Below, piece after piece: positions 45,166 to 56,095 of a stretch of 64,000 nt of DNA (position 1 is its first letter; every line of letters starts with the position of its first letter). Origin of the DNA: Climacium dendroides (Eukaryota; Streptophyta; Bryopsida; Hypnales; Climaciaceae); the NCBI GenBank assembly GCA_950106755.1, contig OX467088.1, positions 31,148,401 through 31,212,400 on the forward strand, written 5' to 3'. Below the pieces are notes generated by a model. It saw only the letters and a program-made list of their open reading frames with translations, was not told the origin of the DNA and searched no databases. The position numbers and the translations under genes were made by a program.

Positions 45166-46603
45166 GCCTATTTTATCTTGTTTACGTGCGCTTCCTTGGA
45201 CCGCCTAGAACTCGTAAAAGATCCAGAAGATGTGTCATCCTTGGGGTTCCGGGGTTTGCCCATCTCCTCCTAGACTTTTCGTGCCCCGAGAATGTTTGTG
45301 GCCCATGATGGTTGGATTGCTTGGAAGTGGTTTACACGGTTATAATACGCCGAAATTGATCGTAAGATTTCAGCGTCCTCTATCCACACAATGTAGCAAC
45401 TCCATATCATGTACATGTCGATGATCTCGAGGGCCACATTGAACTTCGGATCTTGCATTAATTTACTGGCCCACACACTGTGCTACCCATTTATGATGTA
45501 GAACTCGCTGCTCCTGATTTCCTCCCAAGAATCATCATCGACGCTTCTGGGCTTGTTCACAGGCATCACACAAAGGGTTTGGCGATTGTTGTGGTCTGGT
45601 ATATTGACGAGCCAGTGCATCATGTCTTCCACGATGCGGTCCTCCCTGCTCCTGATATTTAGTGTGGCTGGGGCTTGAATAAGCTTTTCGATGGGAAGTT
45701 GCTTCTTCTCCATCTTGTAGAGGAACACATCGGTGCATGCAGTCCAGAACCTCTTGTATGCTTTGTTGGACTCTTCATAGTCCGGCTTCTTGTTCGTTTT
45801 CAAGGATTCTGGTATGTCACTGAAGTCGCAGGTGATTTCTTCAAAACCAGACTGATCATCTGATTTTTCTATCGACTTCTGTTGGGAGGATGAGGCTGGG
45901 TTACTTGTTTGCCTCTGATTCCTCCCCGTGTCAGTAGGTTTCTTTTTGCACTGTCCCCACCTCTAGGTATCCAGAGCTGTTTGCTTGTGAGTGGAGATTA
46001 GACTCCCTCCGTGACTTTCTACATTTAAGGAGACCGTGCGGGCAGTTTTGCTCTCCCTCTCAATGGTTATCTTCGTCTTAAGACAGGCAAAGTCTTGGAA
46101 CATTTGCCTGACCTTCCCGCAAAGTTTGCGGCCTGAAATGGGCTCACCGTTTTCTTTTAGGAAAACCCTCTCGTTCACCTTTTCCTCAAGCTCCTTGATG
46201 TGGTCCTGAATCAAGGTAAATTCAAGACTTTGAATGAGATTCGTTACTTGGAATGGTATTTTCTCGGAATCGAAATGGATGGGGAAATTGTACTGGTTTT
46301 TCGCTTCTACACCGAGGTGGGCTGTCTGGCAGTGGATTTTGATTGTTGGAGAAATGTCTTCCACCACATCCTTGACACGCTCTTCGTACGACAATGGGAT
46401 GAAGCAGCTCATTTCACACAAAATGCGATATGCTCTGTACACGGGATCATGAAGAGGCTCCAACACTCAACTTTTTCTGGGTGTTTGAATTCCCAATACT
46501 CCCCGTCATTTAGGAAGTCGTCCCCCTCGTCATCATTGACCTTCTTGACTTCTGATTTCGTGAAGTATTGGTGTAACTTCTCAATTTGGATTTCCATCTG
46601 CAC
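45166..46603 (-). pseudogene. X2 module 1: N-terminal region and ParB-like domain, amber-interrupted
   Basis: The start region (MEIQIEKLHQYFTKSEVKK) changes frame near 46470 and then runs in one frame for 1.3 kb: NLIQSLEFTLIQDHIKELEE (helical), a Ser/Gln linker, YKRFWTACTDVFLYKMEKKQ, WEEIRSSEFYIING-stop-HS, YIVWIEDAEILRSIS and FQAIQPSWATNILGARK. This matches X1 30029-30781. In-frame TAG codons are at 45963, 45483 (at the Gln of NGQHS), 45270 and 45168, the last just before a GCG^GTAAGC donor. No other frameshift occurs in that 1.3 kb. The ParB/sulfiredoxin assignment is by motif only. Confidence 0.45.
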
Positions 46604-46638
46604 GTTACATTATGTGGACCATGTTATGGTCTGCGTTT

Positions 46639-47420
46639 AGCTCGATTCGAGCTGATCGCTCAAATACAAATCTACGTTAATGCACACCTTAAACTCTTAT
46701 ATGATAATAGCTATCACGTAACTGCCTAAATTGATTTACGTCGACTCATTATGTGTGGTGTTCTTAGTGGTTTTCATTGTATTTGAAAAGGTTTAATGTA
46801 TTGCATTGATTTTTAAGGATTATTTTCTTGCATCAGTTCCATAGAGAGCTCGATTCGAGCTGAATGAGTTAGCCTTTCCCGTGACGTTTATGTTCCCCTT
46901 CATGTTTGTATGCGGTTAGTCATTTTGACTACTGGTTGAAGAGCTCGAATCGAGCTCTTTCATTGTTAGTCTCCTCTGTAGCACGATTTCTTCCTGCCGT
47001 ATGCGTTTATTTATCTTCGTCTACTTCCCTTAGTTCCATTCACGCTTATGGCAGTTTATAACTTCTCTTTTTTCATTTAGCTCGATTCGAGCTTATTATT
47101 AACAGACTATTGTTAATATTCGATATATAGTAAGTTCTGTTGGTTTTAGTCCTACTTACAATTCTTTGACTCTGATTTTGGGGTCAGTTATCTTCTAGAT
47201 CAACTCGACTCGAGCTGATCTCAGGGCTTCATGGTATCTGAAGCGGGTTACTTCACGAGAGTACGACTGCTCTTATTTCGTTTTATTTTGGACATACTAT
47301 GGCTGTGACTCTGGATCCAAGAATCAACTCTAGTCGAACTGATTTGGTGTTCCTTGTTCTCCTGATTTAGCTCGAATCCAGCTGATTAAGACAATTGTAC
47401 TTCTTGCATTTAGATGCATT
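46639..47420. repeat. Palindrome cluster AGCTCGAWTCGAGCT upstream of X2
   Basis: Copies lie at 46639-46653, 46848-46862, 46942-46956 and 47079-47093 (all perfect), 47202-47216 (AACTCGACTCGAGCT), and weaker ones near 47325, 47369-47383 and 47410. Spacing is irregular, roughly 95-210 bp, unlike the X1 array. The first copy stands 36 bp from the start of X2's coding region. The 15-bp unit shares the core CTCGANTCGAG with the X1 palindrome. Confidence 0.85.
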
Positions 47421-47454
47421 CGAGCTGAATTTACATCGAATTGACCTTCAAGAA

Positions 47455-48945
47455 CCCTAAAGCCAACCCTACAACAGACCCTAAGCACAATGGAATGAGA
47501 CCCACAGATGTTTTATGCAAACCCTCAGCAAACCCTAACTAACCCTAAGCAAACCCTACTCAGACCCTAACAAACCCTAACAAAAAACCCTACAAACCAT
47601 GTAAATTCAAGATATTACCAAACAAATTCAAACACGCATGCAAAAGAACCCCAGCACATGCAGAACGTGTAAATTCAAGAGGCATACCACTAGAAACCAG
47701 GTCCACGAACAAGAGCCACGAAATCCAAAACTAGTACAGGAAGATTGTAAAAGCTCCACCAAATCCTTCCAAATCCACAGTAAGGACCCAGATTAGCAAC
47801 ACCTGCACAGGAAAATGTTCAAACTTTAGCCTGCTGGGATGCAAGAAATTTTTGGACTTGCATTTGCTTCGGTCTGTCTGCCTTGCAAGACAGATCTTGT
47901 AACCCGAAAACGAACTCCCGGAATGAAATGACCGCCCAATGCAACAGCTCAAAGTAGCCTCGGCCCTTTGACGGTACTGTAATTAAAAAAAACAAGAAGA
48001 CTCCGAGAGATTCAAAAGAGAGAGCCCTGGGAACGGAGAAGGCAAACAAGAGATGCGGCACGAAACGGAAGTGGTTCAACCCGTGCCAGGATTGTCATGA
48101 ATACTTGAGAGTGCATCAGAAAACAAAATGCGACCACCCTGTCCGCCAAATGTGATAGACAGATCTATTTCCAAACCCTAGAACGAACTCACGCAATGAA
48201 ATCCCACATTGAAAATCCGCCCAATGCAACAGCTTGAACTGCCGTCTATGGTATGTTTAAAAAAAAAAGAAAACTCTGAGAGATCCAAAGAGAGAGCCCA
48301 GTAAACGAACGGCAGCAAATGGGAAAAAAAAACTAAAACTGAAGACTAACCAAACAGCACAAGCAGACAGACAGCAGACGCTTCAACGCAGAAGCGCAAC
48401 CGAGAGACGTGCCAGGATTATGACGAAAACTTCAGAGTCAATCAGGAAAAAAAATGCAACCACCCTGTTGCAGCAAATGTAAACAAGCTTGATCACACCA
48501 CCCTAAACCGTAAAGATGGAAACGATGTACTCACAGGTGGCGGCTTCAGTCGCGCTTCCTGCTCCAAATCCGCATCCAGCACTAGTTACCCACGTCCAGC
48601 AACGCGAGACCCCCACCACGTCCAGCAAGCCGCTCAGCACCAATGCGCTTGTTCCGCAAGTTCAAGAGCTCACACAAATCACAAGACGAAGACGAAGCGC
48701 GACTGCAAAACGACGACGAAGCGCAGAAAACACGGAAGCACGCGAAGCAGGAAAAACGGAGAAGGTAGGCGCCAAACCCTAACCCCTAATGAAACCCGTT
48801 ACGCGAGACCCACACACATCAATACCCGGAGCCCCCTTGTAATACCCGACCCCCGGTTACCCGACCCTGGTGCCCGGTTACCTCCGGCCAGCAACACCTG
48901 TTCATACCCGGGGCCCCTTGTAATACCCGCCCCTCTGGTAATGAT
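47455..48945 (+). repeat. CCCTAA-rich stretch, duplicated block, and a short unidentified frame
   Basis: 47455-47600 has about ten scattered AACCCTAA motifs (plant telobox-like, not a telomere array). 47905-48165 and 48190-48485 are diverged direct copies (CGCCCAATGCAACAGCT; GTGCCAGGATTRTSA; ATGCRACCACCCTGT). 48516-48782 is an 88-codon frame (METMYSQVAASVALPAPNP, ending in an Arg/Lys-rich tail) that could be a 5' exon but has no recognisable family. 48820-48945 repeats TACCCG/TAATACCCG. Confidence 0.45.
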
Positions 48946-51900
48946 GAACAAGTTTTTCGAATTATACTAGTACATTGAAATCTCTAAGATGGAAATGAAA
49001 TATACTAATCTTAATTTTGAGATTCTTTTGAGAAGATGTCTTCATTATTTTCACAAAAAATAAGATTGTCCATAACTTTCACATGTAAAATATCCAAATG
49101 AAACGAACCAAACTAAACTTTCTATATAAACCAAAACACAATCTATGAGAATTAATTATTTAAATTATTTTATTTAATTTTTTATGAAGATTTTTTTCTA
49201 CTTGTTGAACTGAATTTTGGACTTATAGGGACCTAACATTTACTCCTAGGCATTGCTTGAAATAAAAATTATACCCTTGGAGAGCTAGGGTATAATTTTA
49301 TCTTTATAAAGAAATTCAAAAATGACAATGAGTTTTGAGACCATAGGAACCTATTCAAAATTCATTTTGTTCCCCAATGAGACAAAGAAACTTTAGAGGT
49401 TAATAAGAATGATACAAATATTTATTCTCAATCAATGGTTTCACCATATACATTTATAGAAATCCTCCTCTTTGAATAGCACTAATCTTTCAAAAAAACT
49501 TATAGGCTTTAGTAAGTAAGTAATATAGCTAGTACTAAATATATTTTTTAGTGTAGAATTTGTTTGACATCCATTTGTTGTTATATGTCAAGAGAGCTTT
49601 GATTTTTTCATGACATTGTTCTAACTAATATTCTAAGATGTTAAATAATAGCACTGAATTATATATTGCAAAATTCACTATAGGTTAACATCTTATAGGT
49701 AGATTTTTCTAAGACTGTGCCATAATTTAAACGCCCTCATAATGGATGTGCTTTCTAACAAGGATTTTTTAAGCTTAGATCCTTTAGGGAATAAATTATA
49801 TTTTCATTCATCGGCCATTTGACGTCTTCCAAAGAATTTATGATTCAAACATCACGACTACACCAAAAAGCTAATTTTTTAGTATAATATAGTAGTGTTT
49901 GGGCACCCATTTATTTTTTCTACACATGCATGGACAAAACCCACATCCAAAAAGATCTTGGAACTTGTGGGCAAATTTCTTGGGCCCACCGAAATTGGCC
50001 TTCATTGAATTTCATGACATTGGTACCCCAAAGTACAGTTACATGTAAGACTTTAGATTTGAAAAATTCATATGGGTCACCCATTTACATTTCGGATTCA
50101 CTCGTATGCACATATTATTTTTTTTAATCACATGAAAAAAATAAAAGAAACCATTTTTTCATTAGATCATTACGAAACTATTTTTGAAAATGATGACTTT
50201 GTTAAAAGATCTTATGAAAACGTATGAAAAGATTTGTATGTTTCTTAGAAAATTGCAGAAAAATACCATTTGAAGTGTACCTTATAATGGGAATTGTCAA
50301 TTACAATAGCCAATTGTAATGGCAATAGTTATGTATATAGTGGCACCTTTCATGTAGAATGCCATAATTGTGGTTGGAGCAGTCATTATTGAATTTGCAT
50401 TGTCATCATGAAACCACATAAAGCCAATTGTGCTGCACTTAAAGGGAGAGCAATCATGTAATACATGAACAATAAATGTCGTATAGACAAGTACAATAAT
50501 CTTAGAAAGCGACCTCTTAGTTTGTGGGACTCCATTTTCCTTTGACAATGTACCTTTCAGTTTAAAGATTTTAATAGATACATTTATCATTGCATTCTTA
50601 CATATTCAAACTCCAATTTATGAAATCTCATTTTTCAATAACTAATTCTCAATTTCTCATGAATTTTTTAAAGTCAAATTCTACGGTTTTACATGATGTT
50701 TTATTGCAAGCAATTAGTGGAGAATTTTTTCAGTTTCATTGTACATTTATAAATGTGTCCCTTGTTTAGGAAGAGTTTCTAGGGGATTGTCATATAAAAT
50801 ACTGGAAATCAAAAATGTGGTATATAAGAGTTCTCAGTATTGAGGTATAGCGCTATTACATTCTCAAACCACTTCCTGAGCAGTTTATAACATTTTGGGG
50901 GTCAAAGTACGAGCCTTGCCATTTTCCATGCACTTGGAGCCACTTTAAAAATTTCAATGAGATTGTGTTTTTGGGGAGGGGCCCATGGATTATCATCCAC
51001 GAGGATTGTTTCAACCGCTATCTATTTTATGTAAATTCATTTATGAAGTTGATTAGGAAAGGAAATAATGTAGGTTGTCAAGCAAAAGAAAATTGAGAAC
51101 TAATTTTCATTGTCATGCATTCTATTCAAATACATTAAATTTCTACTAATATGAGATAGAATTTGATATTATTGAAATACAGTAGCAGCTCACAATCACC
51201 TCTGTAATATGACTTTTTCCAAAGGATGATATTCAACAAATAATCTAATTGTTGCTATTGAGGTGACATTAAATGTAGTGAAGATGGTGATACTATAGAG
51301 GTACCAATTCCATAGGTTTTTCTGGCTTCTCACTTCTTTTGAATGTCTATAATTTTGTGCTCCTGTGCGCTTAGAATTTCTGATTTTAATTTTCTATTGC
51401 TACTTCCAAATGCTTTTTAAAAATTAACTAGATTGAACGGACTTCGGATTTTACAACAATTACATTATTCATGAAGTTTCTGAGATGTACGATTTTTTCC
51501 TTTCAATTCTTCTCTTTGGGTGGCTATTATTTGTAACAATTTAGTCAAATTTCTAATGCATTCTAATGTAAGTGTATCTTTTATAGTATTCACCATTGCA
51601 TATATTTCATTCATCATCGAATACATTTCTATTCTACATTTCAATATATGCTTATTTTTTTTAAAAAAAATTCAAAGATTTCATTCATTATTGTTTAAAG
51701 ATTTATAGAATTTTTTGTTGTGCTCTGTATGATATAAAACATTAAAATTCTAACAAAATTCTGATGATGAATGCATAGCGTAGGTAGTGCCAACTGGTCT
51801 TTTACTCTTCAAAAAGTGCACATGAAATCATGTCATTTGTCATAACTGCTTTCAGATTCCTTTGCTCTATTAATCGAGGAAGGAGACCCAGGCTGATCCT

Positions 51901-52730
51901 CAGAATAGGTGTTCGATGCTAGAAATATCCCACTTCTCCAAAGTTAGACAATTGGTGTTACGCAATTGTTTGACTGAAAGCGCTAGGAAAGGTACGTTCT
52001 GCATTGGATGCCATTTTCTACCTAAGCTGTTGTAAAGTAGTCTGGAATCACGGGGAATTGATTAATTCTGGTAAGGCACCGAATATGAACGTTCAAAATC
52101 ATACTTTGGGAGAATGAGTTCGCGCCAATACATTTCCGCCTAGTAGTTCCCGCAAGGAACTCTAGTGTGTCGTCGCATTGCAATTCGGAATCGTCTTCCA
52201 TTCTTTTCTATTTCATGTATGGACGTGTGTGCGCTTACGCCTCTTAGTTGAACGTTTCAGTTAGTAATGCACATGTTGCGCGTTTTGTGTGCAAATTGTT
52301 GGTAGTGAACTTGTGTAACAGAACCGGTTTGCCTCCGTTGCACAGTGCTTGTGGTATGTGTTTTCTATCTTGCATTTTGACTTTATTTATCTTGTTTTAT
52401 AGTGACTACATTCAATGGTTTCTTATTCCTATACAGTCCAGTCGTGAGAGAAGATAGGTATTACTGACTTCATCTTTGTAGGAGAAGGAGAGTGATGAGT
52501 ATTGTACATTTCGAAATGGCCTGGAACTCCTGTGTATGTAATGAATTTGGCGATTGCACTGACAGTGCATCACAATTATTCTCTTTTTATTGTAGTCTGT
52601 TTATTTCTTTGAACGTACTGTAGAATAGCTACCCGGTTTTCACGCCGTGTAATGCGGACCATTTCGTAACATTAAGTAGACAAGGCGTTGTAAAGAACAT
52701 TTTCTGGTTCCGAAAAAACCGGAACAAATG
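48946..52730. other. AT-rich spacer without recognisable genes
   Basis: This long AT-rich stretch separates the two X2-type palindrome clusters. I find no credible coding frame, terminal inverted repeats or tandem arrays. A short symmetric AT motif occurs near 50290-50335. From about 51780 the composition becomes more balanced. It may be an old unrelated insertion between the divergent genes, but no borders are visible. Confidence 0.4.
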
Positions 52731-53292
52731 AGCTTGATTCGAGCTGAGTTATGAATATCACAAGGGTAGTGATCTATTGAGCTCGATTCGAACTGAAGTA
52801 TGTTTGGAGAACAATGGCTGTTGACACGGAGTTATCATAATGGAGAGATATTCAGCTCGATTCGAGTTGGTTGAGCCCTATCCCATTATCGAAGTTAATC
52901 AGTTAATGATAAAGTGACGTATAAGCTCGAATCGAGCTTAAGGACAATATCTACTTGACAAGGCGTTGTTGTAACCTGTACAAGTAACAAAACATTTTAG
53001 TAATCGTCAAGTAATTCGTGACGTAGAACTACTCAATTGATCCCCACCATGCGAAACTGAGCACCATTATATTTGAAATTCTCCGTCTGATATACGGATG
53101 ATTCAGCTCGAGTCGAGCTCTCATCTCTGGATACAATTCATTAGTAATCAAATTCTGGAAAGGATGTGAGTCATCTCCATTTGAGCTGAAGACTTCATTC
53201 CTTCGGAGGGAAATGACGACCTTTACATCCTCTATGAAGAGGATTGTGATGGCCTATTCTTCTTGACTGCGTCATTAAGCTCGATTCGAGCT
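52731..53292. repeat. Second palindrome cluster AGCTCGAWTCGAGCT, upstream of the transposase-like gene
   Basis: Copies lie at 52731-52745 (AGCTTGATTCGAGCT), 52780-52794, 52854-52868, 52924-52938 (perfect), 53105-53119 (centre G) and 53278-53292 (perfect). It is the same motif as beside X2 and is found nowhere else in the window apart from the X2 locus. The last copy is about 96 bp before the first ATG (53388) of the plus-strand gene. Confidence 0.85.
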
Positions 53293-53387
53293 CCAGCACA
53301 AGAGAATGCTCGAAGATAAATATGTAACTTCGTAGTCATGTCACTAACTTACACATTGTTCGTCGTTTGCGTTTCCAAGGAGAAGAC

Positions 53388-54650
53388 ATGACTTCCTCTA
53401 CAAATCCTGACGATTTCATGGAGTTTTTGGATGACGAATTCCCGGTTATGGATGGGATGAATGTCGGCATTCCTGAATGCAAAGGAATCCCACGTCGTCT
53501 TTGGAATATAAGATGTGTCACTCTTTACAATGAGGAGGGCTTGCTTGTCGGCGAAGGGACTTGCCACAGTGTCAACTCAGACCTTATGCTCGGAGCCATT
53601 GGTCCTCTTGGAGATTCTCATGTAGCTGTGCACATCACGAAGACATTTTCTGAAGTAGATATCCCCGAAGAGCACATCTATTATTTAGTAGCTTGGCCGA
53701 TTGAGCGAGTGCACTGCACGGGAGCAAGTCTTCACGATTATGAGGCACGGGATAGATTCAATCAACTACAAGCCCGCCTCCAGAATCCACAGCCTTCAGC
53801 ATCTACTCGGCCATATTCAAGTATCCTCAGAAATCCACCTCGCGTTCTATCCCGGAGATCTAAAGAACTCCTCACTCCAGAGTCCATCAACTTGGTGTCT
53901 AGCAAAGTTTGCTGCAGCAGGAATTGTATTCAACCGTTTCCAAGGGAGAAAATTCGGGCCTTCCGCAAACGAATGTATTCCTATACATCATTCAAGTTCA
54001 GGTCGCACATAAAAATTGATGTACATAGATCTATTCATCTTGATGTGCGTGGAAGGAAGATGGTGACAGTTGAAGGAATTAATGTGTGCATGCAAGCATG
54101 GATGCATATTTTTGGAGTCCCGGAGGCCACATTCTATCAATACCTCAAATATTGGAAGGACGAACGAGAGGCAAGAGACCATGGAAATACAGGATTGGAG
54201 AAGCCAAGAAAGCATACCCAACAAGCAACTGCAACGCTGAAGTGCATTCTCGACAAGGAAGCGGACTACATGCCACATTGTACTTGAACTTTGAAATCAG
54301 GGGACAAGGTCGTATCCATGTGTCTTCCCTCTACTTTTCAGTGGAAGGGTAAAATGAAGGAAATCAACGATGTCAATGCAGCGTTCGGATTGCCCAAAGT
54401 TTCAACTTCGAACTTGAGCAAGATTAGGTCTTCGAAGTTCTCGGAGTTTGAAGTGAAGAAATCTGGTGATAATTTTGCTCGGTGTTCAGTGTGTGACAAA
54501 TTACAAGAACTACGAAGGAGTTGCATTGTTGGATCTTAAAGTGCTTTGATATGGTTAAGGAGACTTGACAAGCATTTGGCTATTGCTTGTGCACATAGGG
54601 AGATGTATTACGTCAATCGTTACCGCTCGCACGAGTTTCCACATGAATGC
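53388..54650 (+). pseudogene. Transposase-like gene, N-terminal part, cut by CACTA-2
   Basis: ATG at 53388 opens a frame of about 300 codons: an N-terminal domain (NPDDFMEFLDDEFPVMDG, RRLWNIRCVTLYNEEGLLVG), a cysteine cluster with KVCCSRNCIQPFPREKIR, then GRKMVTVEGINVCMQAWMHIFGV (helix-turn-helix-like) and EADYMPH. TGA at 54285-54287 and TAA at 54537-54539 interrupt it, but the sequence continues in register (VVSMCLPSTFQWKGKM, FARCSVCDKLQELRRS, LAIACAHREMYYVNRYRS) up to FPHEC. CACTA-2 then starts at 54651. The layout recalls DDE transposase-like families with CC-C, VCxxxF and HRE/Y-Y motifs in non-seed plants and animals; I cannot name the family. No catalytic triad is visible before the break. 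Confidence 0.5.
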
Positions 54651-55049
54651 ACTATAAGAAAACGTAGTTTTTTTGGATGTCACAAAAAATAGGCATCTGT
54701 GTTTTTAAAAACGTGTTTGACATCGACGTTGATGTCCTCCGAAATCCGTCAAAAAAGAAACGTCCAAAACATGCTAAAATTTTTTTGAACGTCACCAGTA
54801 ATATGACGATTTTTTGTGACGTCAAAAAAATTCAAGGCCTCCAAACTTCTCTATGTGTGACATGTGGAGGGGTCCAAAATGCCAACTCAACTTTTGTTTG
54901 GGCAGTTTTTGCCACGTGTACTTTTTTACCCCCAACCCCTTCCTGCCCGGGACGGTGACGTGGACCCCTTTCAAATCTGACGTGGACATGCCACGTCAGA
55001 TGCCACGTCAGCAATATTGGGTGAGTTCAAATTCTAAAGTCTTGTTGTT

Positions 55050-55607
55050 CATGACGTCTCATAAAACGTAGACGTGTCCATTTTGACATCATTGTGAACA
55101 ACCTTTATGTCATGCAAAACAGAAAAGTTTATTTGAAAGAAGCATACATAGTTCTCTTCAACAACACTTTATGTTCTAGGAGACATCTTTCAAGACATCT
55201 CAATAGACATGGCTGCTGTTTCACAACACTTCCTAACATTCAAGATGACATTGGACATTTAGGCAATGACAACTACTGCAAGGAAATGTATTGTTCATGT
55301 GAGTGTCTCAAAAAACATGGTATGTAACGCAGATATTTCATAAAACGCAAGCATATCCACTATGACATAATTTTAAACAACCTCTATGTCATGCAAAATT
55401 GGGTAGTTTTTGTGAAAGAACCATACATAGTTCCCTTCAACAACATTTTCCATTGTGCGACACATCTTTGTTGACATCTCAATAGACATGGCTTTTGTTT
55501 CACAACGCTCTCTAAACATTACAGATAACATTGAACCCGTAGCGAATGACAACTACTGTAAGGCAAAGTATTATTCATGTCAGTGTCTCAGAAGACATGG
55601 TATGTAA
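55050..55607. repeat. 279-bp tandem duplication in the CACTA-2 subterminal region
   Basis: Two diverged direct copies (about 55050-55327 and 55329-55607) share TTCATAAAACGYA, CCTYTATGTCATGCAAAA, CATCTCAATAGACATGGCT and GACATGGTATGTAACGC. Both carry several GACATC-type motifs. It is non-coding. 55608-56095 is the 3' flank of the TNPA-like gene and shows nothing further. Confidence 0.75.
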
Positions 55608-56095
55608 CGCCAATGTCTACTACCTTGTTGTTTTCTGACGTTTACATTGGCATAAGAATAAACAACTTCCGTGCTTAAATTAACTACAACATTGTACAAT
55701 GCTATGTCACAGACAACAAATTCGAACATCGATTCAACATCGACATTTGTTTTTTATTAAGCATATAACCATGCCTACATTACATGAAAACATATAGTTT
55801 TTTTGTTGTCAATAATACACAAACGTGCTAAGGCAAAGGTACAAAACTAATATATCAGTAAGTAGTGGCTACTTCCAAGCAATCCTTAGAAGTCAAATGT
55901 TCACATTCTTTCTGTCTACCTCAACCCCCTCTCCCTCGATTTATCTTCCCACTACTACACTCCCTCATACAAACCATGACATACAAATACGTTTCTTGAA
56001 ACATCATGATCAACATGGTGTGCTATAAAAGATGTCTCCGCCAACACACTCAACGTCTTCAACAACATCAACAGATCATCATCAGTGACACTAAA

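Noticed and set aside
40990..45965. Alternative genetic code (TAG read as Gln)
   Set aside because: Intact genes in the same window (the CACTA-2 transposase, the LARD-3 protein) have no internal TAG, and the LARD-3 frame ends with TAG; methylation-driven decay is simpler.
47455..47600. Interstitial telomere array
   Set aside because: The AACCCTAA motifs are scattered and irregular, not tandem heptamers.
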